DNA from: Metamycoplasma orale ATCC 23714
GTDB lineage: Bacteria > Bacillota_I > Bacilli_A > Mycoplasmatales > Metamycoplasmataceae
Direction of reading: 5' to 3'
Length of the DNA: 64,000 bases
NCBI RefSeq assembly: GCF_000420105.1
Contig: NZ_ATUH01000001.1
Location: 1 to 64,000 of the forward strand
Position numbers and translations under genes: made by a program. The notes under the pieces were generated by a model. It had not been told where the DNA came from. It saw only the letters and a program-made list of their open reading frames with translations, and ran no database searches. Shown in pieces: positions 46,633-59,318 of this stretch. Each line of letters begins with the position of its first letter. The stretch's first letter is position 1.

Positions 46633-47004
46633 ATGGAACAACAAAACAAAGATAATCTTCCTTTATTTCATATTGTTATTTCTACACCTTTAGGCATTTA
46701 TTTAGATGAACAAGTTTATTTAGCAACTTTTAAAACTTCAGAAGGTTATCGTGGTCTTATGAAAAATGCCACTGAATTTATGGCCTCTATTGTTCCTTCT
46801 GAACTTTATATAGAGTTTACCAAAGATAAAAAAGAAACTTATTACGTTGGAAATGGAATTGTTTATTTTAAAGATAATCTACTTTCGATGATAATAAACG
46901 ATATATCTAAAGAACCACTTAAAGTTGTTAATGTAGAAAAAGAAGAAGAACAACAAAAAAATGTCATTGTTGAACTGAAAATTAAACGTAATTTAAACAA
47001 ATAA
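46633..47004 (+). CDS. atpC: ATP synthase F1 subunit epsilon (short)
   Basis: The 123-residue protein has the beta-sandwich N-terminal domain (FHIVISTPLGIYLDEQV, RGLMKNATEFMA, YYVGNGIVYF). The C-terminal helical hairpin that inhibits ATP hydrolysis in other bacteria is reduced to a short charged tail, consistent with an enzyme that runs as an ATPase. It ends the operon. Confidence 0.92.
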   Translation: MEQQNKDNLPLFHIVISTPLGIYLDEQVYLATFKTSEGYRGLMKNATEFMASIVPSELYIEFTKDKKETYYVGNGIVYFKDNLLSMIINDISKEPLKVVNVEKEEEQQKNVIVELKIKRNLNK

Positions 47005-47011
47005 TTATTCA

Positions 47012-47056
47012 AAAATATAACCATTTATCTTTTTTAAAAGCGGTTATATTTTTTAT
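47012..47056 (+). terminator. Terminator of the atp operon
   Basis: AATATAACC (47014-47022) pairs with GGTTATATT (47042-47050); a T-run follows. Confidence 0.8.
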
Positions 47057-47121
47057 TTTATTTCATAAAATATACTAATTGATATCTTTAATTAATGTTT
47101 TTTTAACTTCGCCAACTCTTT

Positions 47122-47161
47122 TTGTTAAAAAAATACTAAAAAATATAAAATATATAATGCA
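47122..47161 (+). promoter_or_regulatory. leuS promoter with very short leader
   Basis: TTGTTA (47122-47127), 18-base spacer, TAAAAT (47146-47151), with a TATAAT alternative at 47153-47158. ATG is at 47162, so the leader is about four bases or less and no ribosome site is present. Confidence 0.5.
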
Positions 47162-49579
<2,418 letters not shown>

Positions 49580-49587
49580 ATGAAACA

Positions 49588-49617
49588 AAAAAGTTAGGAG
49601 AATGTCCTAACTTTTTC
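49588..49617. terminator. Terminator between leuS and rpsT
   Basis: GTTAGGA (49593-49599) pairs with TCCTAAC (49605-49611), extended by an A-run and T-run; it can serve both convergent genes. Confidence 0.88.
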
Positions 49618-49655
49618 AATTTAATATTAATAATAAATATTTTAAGTAGATTTAA

Positions 49656-49916
49656 TTATTTATTTTTAGCAGCATAAGCGTCTAAACGACTTGCTTTTCT
49701 TGCACCATTGTTTGAATGTAAAATGCCTTTTGAAACAGCCTTATCAATTTCGTGGTGTGCTTTGGCAACTAATTCATTAGCATTTTTATTTTTTTCATCA
49801 ATAGCAAATTTTGCTTTTTTAATAGCTGTTTTAACTGTTGATTTAACTGCTGAATTACGTTCGTTTGCTTTCTTTTCTGAAATAATTGATTTTTGTTTTG
49901 ATTTGATATTTGCCAT
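49656..49916 (-). CDS. rpsT: 30S ribosomal protein S20
   Basis: The 86-residue basic protein (MANIKSKQKSI...) has the conserved N-terminal Lys-rich motif, the KSTVKTAIKKAK helix and the C-terminal KGILHSNNGARKASRLDAY. S20 binds 16S rRNA early in 30S assembly. A GGAG ribosome site precedes the ATG at 49914-49916. Monocistronic. Confidence 0.96.
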   Translation of the reverse strand: MANIKSKQKSIISEKKANERNSAVKSTVKTAIKKAKFAIDEKNKNANELVAKAHHEIDKAVSKGILHSNNGARKASRLDAYAAKNK

Positions 49917-49988
49917 ATTGCTTCTCCTTTTAAAAATAAATTATTTATATATTTTAACTTAATTTTTTATTTTTGCTATTTATTTAGT

Positions 49989-50002
49989 TAAAATATTTTT
50001 AT
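49989..50002 (+). promoter_or_regulatory. Leaderless-type promoter of the YgjP-like gene
   Basis: TAAAAT at 49989-49994 lies eight bases before ATG 50003 with no ribosome site. Confidence 0.45.
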
Positions 50003-50713
50003 ATGGCTAAACAAGAAGAGATAATTAAATTTTTTGAAGTTAATGGAAAGCAATATCCAGTTAAAGTAATTTTTACCGAAAATTTAAAAACATATATGAC
50101 TTTTGATAAGGGTTTTTATACTTTAAAAATTAGAAAGTTTTTTTTAAATACACCGCACACAGAAAAGTTTGTTGCTGATTCTATTAACAAATTATCTAAA
50201 GATGCAAAAAAAGAAAACTTGGCGATTAATTGAGTAGATAAATATTTTTATTTTTTAGGCAATAAAGTTTATTTTAATTATATGAATCATGAACTTAGTT
50301 TTACTTTAGATTCAAAAACTTATAAGGAAGTTTGTTTAGAAGAAATTGATGCAGAGAATTTTATTTGAGATATTTTATCTGAAAAACTATATCCTATTTT
50401 AGTAAATCTAGTTAATAAGCATTTGCCCAACATGGACCCTTATAAACAAATAAATGATTTTACAATTAAAGTTGTTACAAAAACATCTAATTGAGCTTGC
50501 ATTATTAGACGTGAAAAAAGAATAATCTTTACTAAATATTTATCATTTTATGAAGAAAAAATGATTGAATCAGTAGTTGTACATGAACTTGCACATTTAC
50601 AATATCATGGACATAACAAAGCATTCTATCAACTTGTAGAAAATAATTATCCCAATTATAAAGCAGTTACAAAAAAACTTAATCAACACATTTTTAAATT
50701 AACAAATGATTAA
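50003..50713 (+). CDS. YgjP/WLM-like metallopeptidase (DUF45)
   Basis: The 236-residue cytosolic protein has the zinc site HELAHLQYHGHNKAFY (HExxH plus a third His), near residues 197-212, and the RREKRIIFTKYLSFYEE block that precedes it in YgjP-like proteins. The family is a predicted zinc protease related to SprT/WLM peptidases; substrates are not established. Length matches the family (~230-250). It is leaderless by promoter position, and followed 34 bases later by an unknown membrane protein. Confidence 0.88.
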
Positions 50714-50747
50714 TCTAATATAATTTAATGTATTAAAAGGAAAAGCA

Positions 50748-51386
50748 ATGACTTTAGATAAAAAATATATTTTAGGAATTTCTTTAGGAATAGTTTGCTT
50801 AGCAATATTTATTGCTTTAATTTTTGTGATTAATTATTTACTTAAGCGAAATATGCAAAAGAAAGAAAGAGCTAAAAAAGAAAATTATGCTCCTTGTTTT
50901 AGTCTTTTAAAAAGATATTGTAATAAAAATAACTGAAGGTTTTTTAATGGAGTGGAATTTAAATTAAAATCACAAGTTATAAAAGCAAATGGTCCTATTT
51001 TATTATCAAAGCGTGCTTTAGTATTAACACACCCAATATATTTTGATACAAAGATTGATGGAAACTGCATCGAAAGAGAATGATATAAAATATCACCTAA
51101 AAATGAAAATAAACAAAAAGTATTTCCTAACCCACTTTTGAGTGATGAAATGATTATTAAAGATATCTTAGATATTTTTCCTAAAAATGTTCCTATTCTT
51201 TTAATGTTTATTTTAATAAATGAAGAAATTGAACATGATATTTATAATGTTCCGGGACATATAATTTTTACTAATCAATCACAACTTGAACAAGGTTTCA
51301 ATGAAATTATTACTTCATTAGAAGAAACTTTAGATAATAAAACAATTGACGAGATTACAAAAAAGCTTGAATCGTTTCAAAAATAA
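50748..51386 (+). CDS. Unknown protein with N-terminal membrane anchor
   Basis: The 212-residue protein has one membrane helix (~8-31) followed by a Lys/Arg-rich turn and a ~180-residue cytosolic or external domain with no motif I know. The opening GVEFKLKSQVIKANG strand pattern loosely recalls nuclease-related folds, but catalytic residues are not evident, so I do not assign it. AAAAGG precedes the start. It probably shares the transcript with the YgjP-like gene; a terminator follows. Confidence 0.7.
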
Positions 51387-51395
51387 TACTTAGTA

Positions 51396-51422
51396 GTGCT
51401 CCATAGTGAGCATTTTTATTTT
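51396..51422 (+). terminator. Terminator
   Basis: TGCTC (51397-51401) pairs with GAGCA (51408-51412), followed by a long T-rich run. The stem is short. Confidence 0.6.
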
Positions 51423-51438
51423 TTTTCTTAATTTTATA

Positions 51439-51444
51439 TATAAT
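51439..51444 (+). promoter_or_regulatory. -10 box of the tail-anchored paralogue genes
   Basis: TATAAT at 51439-51444, 68 bases before the ATG at 51512, which has its own AAGGAG at 51501-51506. Confidence 0.45.
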
Positions 51445-51511
51445 TATATGTAAATTATATTAATCATTCAGTTATGATTTAAGTTAATTTTAAATAATAT
51501 AAGGAGTAAAA

Positions 51512-52318
51512 ATGGCAAACGAGGCTCAAGGGCAAAATTTGATTAAAAAGTTTTACATTCTAGAAAGAATGAATCCTAGCACAAAAGTATTAGGCTTTTA
51601 TTTTAATCAAATTGGAATAAAAGAAGCTGCTAGAGGTTTTGTTAATTTTCTTGATGCACTAAAAGCATTTATTGCTACTGCTAAAGAAAGTAAAGAACAA
51701 TGCATTCTTTACTTTCATAGACAAGGCGCATATAGAGGATTTGTTACATTAGAACAAGCAACTGCAATTCTTTTTAAATTAAGCAAAATTAAGGTAGATA
51801 ATACAAAAATTATTGCTCAATTAGAAGCAAATAAAATGATTTCACCTTTAACTGCAAATAAATTTGCTAGTGAACAAACAATGGCTGTTGCTATTCAAGA
51901 ATTCGACTTGGATGAAAAAGCAAAAGATGTTCAACTTTCATTAGTTTCACCAAATAAACCAATTGATGAAATTGTTATGGGAGATATTAAGGCAGAACTT
52001 CCAGGGTATACTGTTGAAATAAATAGAACTTTAATAAATGGAGAAGAACTAGATGTTTACTATTTAATTAAAAAAGGTCAAATAAAATCATCTGTATTTA
52101 TTAAATCTATTTATGGCTTTGGAAAAACATTAAAAGTAAGTAAAGCAAGATCAATATTTGAAGATATTCAATTAAAAGCAAAACAAGAATTAAAAGAAAA
52201 TACAAAATTTAGTGCTAAAGCTTGAACATTCTTTTCAGTATTTACAATTATTACAATATTAAATCTTGTTCTATTCATACTAGTTGTTATGAAATTAGTA
52301 AAATTAGGAAAATTTTAG
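51512..52318 (+). CDS. Tail-anchored protein A (unknown family)
   Basis: The 268-residue protein has no signal peptide, a ~230-residue domain (KKFYILERMNP..., GAYRGFVTLEQA, TMAVAIQEFDLDEKAKDV) and a single C-terminal membrane helix (~239-260) with a short basic tail. Such tail-anchored topology puts the domain in the cytosol. It is paralogous to the next gene over almost all of its length. I do not recognise the domain. AAGGAG precedes the start. Confidence 0.8.
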
Positions 52319-52353
52319 TTAAAAAATAAAAATAAAATTTATAGGAGTTAAAA

Positions 52354-53268
52354 ATGGCTAACGAAACACCACAACAAAAACCAGCTGCTACTACAGCACA
52401 ATCACAAGCACAAGCACAAAAACCTGCTGCTCAACAAGCGCAAGTACAAAAAACAACAACTACTCAAACTGCACAAGCCCAAACACAAGGACAAACAGTT
52501 AAAAAATTCTATATTTTAGAAAGAACAAACCCTGTAACTAAAAAATTGGGATTCTATTTCAATGAAATAGGAACCAAAAACCCTGCAAGAGGATTTTTAA
52601 ACTTTATTGATGCTTTAAAATCATTTATATTAGTAGGGAGAGAATCTAAAGTTCCATGTGTACTTTATTTTCACAGATTAGGTTCATATAGAGGATTTGT
52701 AACATTAGAACAAGCAAGTGTTATCCTTTATAAAATAAGTAAAATTAAAATTGATAATACAAAAATTATTGCTCAATTAGAAGCTAATAAGTTAATTCAA
52801 CCTTTAACTGCAAACAAATATGCATCAGATACAACAATGGCTGTTGCTATTCAAGAATTTGACTTGGATGAAAAAGCAAAAGACGTAAAAATTACTGTAT
52901 TAAGTCCATTAAAGAAAATTGATGAAATTGTTATGGGAGATATTAGAGCTGAACTTCCAGGCTTTACTGTTGAAATTGCTAAAATATTAATTAACGATGA
53001 CAAATTAGATGTTTACTATGCAATTAAAAAAGATGCATCAAAATCATCTGTATTTATTAAATCATTATCAGGATTCGGTGGAAAAATTCAATTAAGTACT
53101 GCAAGAAGTATTTATGAAGATATGCAAATGAAATCACGTTCAGATAATAAATTAAGTGCTAAATTTGAATCAAAAGCATGAATATTCTTGAGCGTTTTAT
53201 CAGTTGCTGCTGTTATTACATTTATATTGTTTGTGATTATTGCATTAAAAGTGTTCAAAATGAAATAA
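52354..53268 (+). CDS. Tail-anchored protein B (paralogue of the preceding gene)
   Basis: The 304-residue paralogue has the same domain and C-terminal helix (~277-298, ending FKMK) plus a different N-terminus: residues 1-48 are almost only Gln, Ala, Thr, Pro and Lys, a flexible linker. Blocks such as DNTKIIAQLEAN and TMAVAIQEFDLDEKAKDV are identical between the two, and the DNA there differs mainly at silent sites. The pair probably arose by tandem duplication and is co-transcribed (35-base gap, AGGAG ahead of the start). Function unknown. Confidence 0.8.
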
Positions 53269-53300
53269 TCCTTGAAAGTAACATTTCAAAATTAAATAAG

Positions 53301-53326
53301 AACACAAAATCATTTTGTGTTTTTAT
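53301..53326 (+). terminator. Terminator of the tail-anchored pair
   Basis: ACACAAAA (53302-53309) pairs with TTTTGTGT (53313-53320), then a T-run. Confidence 0.75.
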
Positions 53327-53335
53327 TTGCAAAAA

Positions 53336-53364
53336 TTAACATAAAGACAAAAATTTTATATAAT
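53336..53364 (+). promoter_or_regulatory. Strong promoter of tuf
   Basis: TTAACA (53336-53341), exact 17-base spacer, TATAAT (53359-53364). A second, extended -10 box (TGG-TAAAAT, 53381-53389) lies 25 bases downstream. This is the best -35/-10 pair I found in the window. Confidence 0.75.
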
Positions 53365-53401
53365 TATAAAAATCAAAATATGGTAAAATATTAAAGTTAT
53401 T

Positions 53402-53462
53402 ATTAAACGTTTGGACAGGATATAGATGAAAGGCTATACTATGGAGGTTAAACGCGTTTAAT
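53402..53462 (+). promoter_or_regulatory. tuf leader: paired element with an 11-codon upstream ORF
   Basis: ATTAAACG (53402-53409) pairs with CGTTTAAT (53455-53462). Inside, TATAG (53421-53425) pairs with CTATA (53434-53438). An ORF, MKGYTMEVKRV, spans 53426-53461 with AGGA five bases upstream. The long arm therefore contains the uORF stop. This could be a translation-dependent control of EF-Tu, but I know of no such described element. Confidence 0.4.
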
Positions 53463-53523
53463 CATAAATTAAAGAATACTATATATAATTAAAAAATAAA
53501 ATAAAAATTGAAAGGAATTTTAA

Positions 53524-54717
53524 ATGGCTAAACAAGATTTTGACCGTTCAAAACCACACGTAAATATTGGTACAATCGGTCACGTTGACCACGGAAAAAC
53601 TACCTTAACTGCTGCTATTGCTACAGTTTTATCTAAAAAAGGTCTTTCAGAAGCTAAAGCATATGATGCAATTGATAATGCTCCTGAAGAAAAAGCTCGT
53701 GGTATAACTATTAATACTTCACACATTGAATATAATACAGAAAAACGTCACTATGCACACGTTGACTGTCCAGGCCACGCTGACTATGTTAAAAACATGA
53801 TTACTGGTGCTGCACAAATGGATGGTGCTATCTTAGTTGTTGCTGCAACTGATGGCCCTATGCCTCAAACTCGTGAACACATCCTTCTTGCAAAACAAGT
53901 TGGTGTTCCTAAAATCGTTGTTTTCTTAAACAAAATTGATATGTTTAAAGATGACGAAAGAGATGAAATGGTTGGACTTGTTGAAATGGATATTCGTGCA
54001 TTATTATCAGAATATGGTTTCGACGGAGACAATGCGCCAATTATCGCTGGTTCTGCTCTTAAAGCATTACAAGGTGATCCAAAATATGAAAAAAATGTTT
54101 TAGAATTAATGGATGCTGTTGATAAATATATCGATGAACCTGTTAGAGAAATCGACAAACCATTCTTAATGGCTGTTGAAGACGTATTCACCATTACAGG
54201 TCGTGGTACTGTTGCTACAGGTAGAGTTGAAAGAGGTGTTCTTCAAATTAACGAAGAAGTTGAAATTGTTGGACTTAAACCTACCAAAAAAACTACCGTT
54301 ACTGGAATTGAAATGTTTAGAAAGAATCTTAAACAAGCTCAAGCTGGTGACAATGCTGGTTTATTACTTCGTGGTATTGAAAGAGACGAAGTTGAACGTG
54401 GACAAGTTATAGCAAAACCTAAAACAATTATTCCACATACAAAGTTTGAAGCAACTGTGTATGTTCTTAAAAAAGAAGAAGGTGGACGTCATACTCCATT
54501 CTTCCACAACTATAAACCACAATTTTATTTCCGTACAACCGACGTTACTGGCTCAATCGAATTTAAACCTGGACGTGAAATGGTTATGCCTGGAGATAAC
54601 GTTGAATTAACAGTTACATTACTTGCACCAATTGCTGTTGAAGAAGGAACTAAATTCTCAATCCGTGAAGGTGGAAGAACTGTTGGTGCTGGTACAGTAA
54701 CCAAAATTCTTAAATAA
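53524..54717 (+). CDS. tuf: Elongation factor Tu
   Basis: The 397-residue GTPase delivers aminoacyl-tRNA to the ribosome. G motifs: GHVDHGKTT (~19-27), RGITI switch [13 protein letters not shown]. Domains 2 and 3 are complete to [10 protein letters not shown]. Codon choice is clearly less AT-biased than in neighbours (more C-ending and CGT codons), as expected of a very highly expressed gene. AAAGG precedes the start. It is flanked by terminators, so it is monocistronic. Confidence 0.99.
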   Translation: MAKQDFDRSKPHVNIGTIGHVDHGKTTLTAAIATVLSKKGLSEAKAYDAIDNAPEEKARGITINTSHIEYNTEKRHYAHVDCPGHADYVKNMITGAAQMDGAILVVAATDGPMPQTREHILLAKQVGVPKIVVFLNKIDMFKDDERDEMVGLVEMDIRALLSEYGFDGDNAPIIAGSALKALQGDPKYEKNVLELMDAVDKYIDEPVREIDKPFLMAVEDVFTITGRGTVATGRVERGVLQINEEVEIVGLKPTKKTTVTGIEMFRKNLKQAQAGDNAGLLLRGIERDEVERGQVIAKPKTIIPHTKFEATVYVLKKEEGGRHTPFFHNYKPQFYFRTTDVTGSIEFKPGREMVMPGDNVELTVTLLAPIAVEEGTKFSIREGGRTVGAGTVTKILK

Positions 54718-54730
54718 TATATTTCAAATT

Positions 54731-54760
54731 AAAATAACCCATTTGGGTTATTTTTCTTTT
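54731..54760 (+). terminator. Terminator of tuf
   Basis: AAAATAACCC (54731-54740) pairs with GGGTTATTTT (54745-54754), followed by Ts. Confidence 0.92.
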
Positions 54761-54808
54761 CTTTTTGCTTTTGAATGCGGTATTATCATTTATTTTTTTA
54801 AAATTTAG

Positions 54809-54824
54809 TAAAATTAATTACATT
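54809..54824 (+). promoter_or_regulatory. Short-leader promoter of the lipoprotein-uvrA operon
   Basis: TAAAAT at 54809-54814 is ten bases before ATG 54825, with no ribosome site between. Confidence 0.45.
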
Positions 54825-55478
54825 ATGAAGAAGAAATTATTGTTTGGTTTGACCCCTATTATATTAGCAGCACCTTTTAGTGCAATTTCATGCAAACAAA
54901 AACCAGAACTATCTAAGCCAAAAGATGATTCTAATTTTGAAAATTACTTAACGGCATTTAATAAATTAGAACTTAAAGATTTAAATTTATACAATGATAA
55001 AAATATTTTGAATAAAGACATTAAAAATCTTGAAGCTTATAGTCCCACTGATTTTTATAAAAAGTATTTATATAATCAAGACCTAGACATTATGCTTAAG
55101 TTAGTTACTATTGCTAAAGAAAGCCAATATTATTCTTTAATAGGCAATGACCCAACTTCAGATTTTTCTAAAAAGTATGAAGTTGTAATATATGGAAGAA
55201 ATTCTTTAGATAATTTAACAATTCCATTGGAACTTGCTTTAATGCCAAAAAATTCAACTTATAAATATAAAAATCAAGACTTTAAATATTATTTTTATTA
55301 TGCAAGAAAATATATTAATATCAGCGGTTTTAAAGATGAAGCTATTAAGATTGCAAAAGCTGAAAAGCAAAAAAGAACTAATACTATAATTTCTATAGCC
55401 GTTCCTTCGGCTGCTTTATTAGCATTAATTTTATATATTTCAATTAAAATAAGAATTAATAAAAAAAAGAGGTATTAA
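54825..55478 (+). CDS. Small lipoprotein with C-terminal membrane helix (unknown function)
   Basis: The 217-residue protein has a lipoprotein signal ending in ISC (Cys23) and a second hydrophobic helix at ~187-206 followed by a very basic tail (KIRINKKKRY). It should thus be held at both ends, with ~160 residues looped outside. No known domain is recognised. It is the first gene of a five-gene run (HAD phosphatase, two unknowns, uvrA) with gaps of 2 bases or overlaps. Start 54825 is chosen because the residues before it lack signal character. Confidence 0.78.
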   Translation: MKKKLLFGLTPIILAAPFSAISCKQKPELSKPKDDSNFENYLTAFNKLELKDLNLYNDKNILNKDIKNLEAYSPTDFYKKYLYNQDLDIMLKLVTIAKESQYYSLIGNDPTSDFSKKYEVVIYGRNSLDNLTIPLELALMPKNSTYKYKNQDFKYYFYYARKYINISGFKDEAIKIAKAEKQKRTNTIISIAVPSAALLALILYISIKIRINKKKRY

Positions 55479-55480
55479 AC

Positions 55481-56389
55481 GTGTTTAGACTAACAAGTGA
55501 TAAATTATCAGTAGTGTTTGCTGATGTCGATGGAACACTATACAACATAGATAAAGGTGCTACTCCAGAAACTATTTATGATATTAATTTTTTAAAAGAT
55601 AATAATGGACATTTTAATTTGTGCACTGGAAACCCTTATCTAGAAAGAATGGCAAAGCTATGCAATGACTTAAAAGTTAATTATATAATTGCTTCTTCTG
55701 GAGCACATATCTATGATGTTGCTGCTCAAAAAACTTTATTTAAAGCATTAATCAAATTTAAAGATTATGCTTATATTATTGATTTAATTTTAAAAAATGA
55801 TTTTCAAATGGTCTTTTGAGATGAAGAAGAATACTACCTTTTAAAGAAAAATCATGTTTGAAATGAAGAAATATTGTATTATCATTTTCTGCTAGAAAAG
55901 ACTAAAAAAGAAAAAGTGTTATATTATTCAGGAAAACCAAAAGACGTGCTCAAAATTGAAATATACGCAGATAACAAAGATTATAATTCTGAAAGCCTTA
56001 ATGCATTTTATAAAAAAATAAAAGATGATAAAAATTTAGATATAACACTTACTTCAATAAATATTGAAATCCAAGCAAAGAATATTAATAAAGGAAGTGG
56101 TGTTTCTTGAATGCTAAATAATATTTATAAAAAATATGGTTTAGTTGCAAATGATATAATGACTATTGGCGATAGCAACAATGATATTTCAATGTTAAAG
56201 TTAACTGAGTATTCATATGCGATGGCAAATGCAAACCAAAATGTCAAAGCAAATGCAAAATATCATACTAGTGCTGTTGAACAAAATGGTTTAGGCGAAG
56301 CTATACTTGATTATTTATATAGATCAAAAAATCTTGCTAGAAAATACATGTTTCATGAATTTGAAGATAAAGGAGGACATAATGAATAG
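55481..56389 (+). CDS. Cof-type HAD-IIB hydrolase
   Basis: The 302-residue protein starts at GTG 55481 with AGAGG upstream. It has HAD motif I DVDGTLYN (nucleophile and acid Asp ~14 and 16), motif II around SSGAHIYD, a C2B cap domain, Lys-containing NKGSGVS (motif III region) and motif IV GDSNNDISML. Cof-type enzymes dephosphorylate sugar phosphates, nucleotides or cofactor precursors; the substrate cannot be read from sequence. Two internal TGA codons encode Trp in the cap. Its last 8 bases overlap the next gene. Confidence 0.92.
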
Positions 56390-57905
56390 AAGAGAAAAAG
56401 ATATGGAAGTTAAAAACTCCTTAACACATAATGTAACTTGCTTAATTACTAATGCTACAAAATCTTTAATTACTAATTTAGAAAATACCAAAATTGAAAA
56501 CAATAGTCCAGAGTTAATTTTTGATAATTCAGAAGTTTTAGACTATGAAAGTCATGCAAAGAAAGATTTATTTCTAATTAACTCTTTAAGCATATCATTT
56601 GAAGAAAATTTAACATTTGCTCACATAATTAAGATTATTAAATCTTGTTTGGGCATTAAAAAAGAAGATTATGCTAAATATCCTTCATATGTATTTTCTT
56701 GAAATTTAGGCAATGTAAAAAAACAATGAATCATAAAAGAAAATTACTCTATTTTTGATAAAGATACAGACAATCTTATCTTTTTTAGTCCGACACTTAA
56801 AATTAGCGATTGAAAATTTAATGTTACTAATTTTCAACCAGCAACAATAAAAATTAATGAAGAAATTCAAAAAGTAGTTTATTTATGTATTTTGATTAAT
56901 GGACATAAAAATATTTTTACATTAAACTTTCAAAATCATAATGAGTCAATTCAACCTGATGGAAGATATTTTTCATTTTCCTTATTAGATGTTGACTTTG
57001 AAATTACTAATCAAAAAGATTTACTTAATAAAGATGATAAACAAGTATTTGAAAATAACTTTGCATTAAATATATTAAACGATAAGACGTTTTCAAGAGA
57101 ACAAAATCTTCAAACATTAGAAACTTTAGTTTTTAATGAATCTATTCTAGGGCTATTAGAAAGTAATGTTAATATAACCAATATTCAAGATTCATTAATT
57201 TGATCAACTTCATATAAAAAAGATATTATTAAGCAATTAAAATTAAATTCAAGCAATGATTTTCTAAAAGATAAATTATTTGATTCTAAGGTTATGAAAC
57301 AAATTTTAGACAGCTTAGATATTAGCAAATATCCTGTTATTGATCCAAGTAGACAAGCAAAAAACTTTGTTTATTATCTAGAAGCACCAAAAGATATGCC
57401 TCAAATGAGAGATAATTCAACCGATGAATTAGATTTGTCTTCGTTATTAGATTTTTTTAAAAATGAAAAAGAAGAAACTGAAAAAGAAATAGCCAATCAT
57501 TCAGGCTTACCAGATATATTTAAAAATCCTGATGAAATTCTTGAAAAAATGGTTGAAGAAATTTATTTTGTAAGTAAAAAAATGGGCTTAAGTGATAATG
57601 AAATGGCTGATAATTTCTTAGAAAATTTTAAGGAAATTGAAATGTTTTCGCCAGGGGGCTTTGCAAGTAAACAAGAAGCAGAAGAATTTAAGAAAAAAAT
57701 AATTGATATCATAAAAAAAGTTGTTTCTAAGAATAAAAATATTAATAGAGAGCCTAATGAAGATATATTTGAAAATATAGAAAAACAAATAGAAAAGAAT
57801 AAAAAAATTATAGACAATATAAAAGATGATTTTGATCAAGAACATGATTACGATGATTATTTAATTAATAAGAAAAAAGGCGATGACAAGAAGGAGATAA
57901 ATTAG
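56382..57905 (+). CDS. Unknown acidic protein in the uvrA operon
   Basis: The 507-residue protein has no signal peptide or membrane helix, so it is probably cytosolic. Residues ~1-300 look globular, while ~350-507 are Glu/Asp/Lys-rich and predicted coiled-coil, ending in an acidic stretch (DDFDQEHDYDDY) and a basic tail. AGGAGG lies five bases before ATG 56382, inside the HAD gene. I recognise no domain. One base separates it from the next unknown gene, suggesting that the two products act together. Confidence 0.75.
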
Positions 57906-57906
57906 A

Positions 57907-59295
57907 ATGGCAAAAGGTACATTTGAAGATTTTAAAACATTAAAAAATCAAAACGTTTATTACAAATTAACTTTAAAACGTTCTTCCAAAATGCCAAACA
58001 TTTTTACAAAATTAAATTCAAGTAAAGAACAGTTTCAAGATGTTAAAGCATTTAATAAGAATGGAACATTTCTTAGCGGTAAAAATAAAGACCTAACTAT
58101 GTTTGTAAGTCCTTCTATGACTTTCACTAATTTGATTTCTTTATTAAAAATAGTATTGTGAATTGAAGGCAATACAAGTTTTGATGCTTATATTACAATA
58201 GATGATAAACTTTGAGTTTCTGAATTAAAAAACATTTTTGCGCCGTCTTTTTTAGAAGAAGAAAAAACATATTATAGAATTCCTGAAAATGAATGCATTT
58301 ATAAATATTTATATAATGCTTCATTAAAGTCATCAACCGCTTCATTAAAATTTACATTTTGTGACATGGTAAATTTACCTAACACATATGATATTTTTGT
58401 AGATTTTCAAACTTTTAGTTTTAATAGTAAACATTGTTTTACAGCTTATTCATTTGGCTTGTCTAAATATAATCTTGCAATTGAAGAAAAAGCTAGTGAT
58501 ATTATTGACAAAGCAGAAAAAGATCAAATATCTTTTATGACAAAATTCAAAGCAAATAATCAGATTGCATCTTGATGTCGTTATATGGATAATTATTTAG
58601 ACAAAGCTAAAAGTAATTGGTTGCCAATAGATTCTCGTTGCACTTTTGATTATTATTTTTTAAATGAATATTTTAAAGACACATATCTTAAAAATGCAAA
58701 CCCTTCTCCAGAAATTTTAGATATTTTTTATAATGCTGAGGCTTGAAAAAATATTTCAAAAGAACTATGAGAAAGAATTTATGTTAATAACAATTTTTAT
58801 AAATTATATTCTGATATTTATGAACCACAACTTACTGAAAAAGATTTCTTAGTTTTTGAAAAGAAATATAATGATGATTTTATAAATAAAATTAATTTAG
58901 ATTCTAAAGATATTAATAATGTAATTGAGTTTACTTTAAAAGAAGTTAAGCATATTTCGAAATCAAATTTAAATGATTATAATGAGAAAGAATTTAAATT
59001 AGCATTTTCAGTTATTAGTCGTATATCAGAAAAATGTTTTTCTAATAAAAGAAATATGCAAGAAGCTTTTTATATTTTTTATCATATAAGATCAAAAGTT
59101 TTTGAACAAATTTCTTCAAAAGAAATAAAAAAATATTCAGAAATTTTAAATCAAGTTCATTTTCTTTTGGCTAATAAATATTTGGGTGAATATTTAGCAT
59201 ATTCATCACAACTAGATGATATGTATCATGATTTTTTAGATATTCCTAATGAATATATTTCAAAATCAAAAAAGAAAAAATCAGATATTAATTAA
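57907..59295 (+). CDS. Unknown protein preceding uvrA
   Basis: The 462-residue protein is soluble, rich in Phe, Tyr, Lys and Asn, with mostly helical predicted content in the second half and a basic tail (SKKKKSD). No signal peptide, membrane helix or catalytic motif is evident. AAGGAG ends 10 bases before its ATG, within the previous gene. The 23-base gap to uvrA contains AAGGAGG. Conservation of this trio in other mycoplasmas would hint at function; I cannot test that here. Confidence 0.75.
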
Positions 59296-59318
59296 AGCAA
59301 ATTAAGGAGGCACTAAAA

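Noticed and set aside
51002-51100. Nuclease-related (NERD) domain in the membrane protein at 50748
   Set aside because: Only the strand pattern is suggestive; the expected acidic and Lys catalytic residues could not be placed, so no function is assigned.
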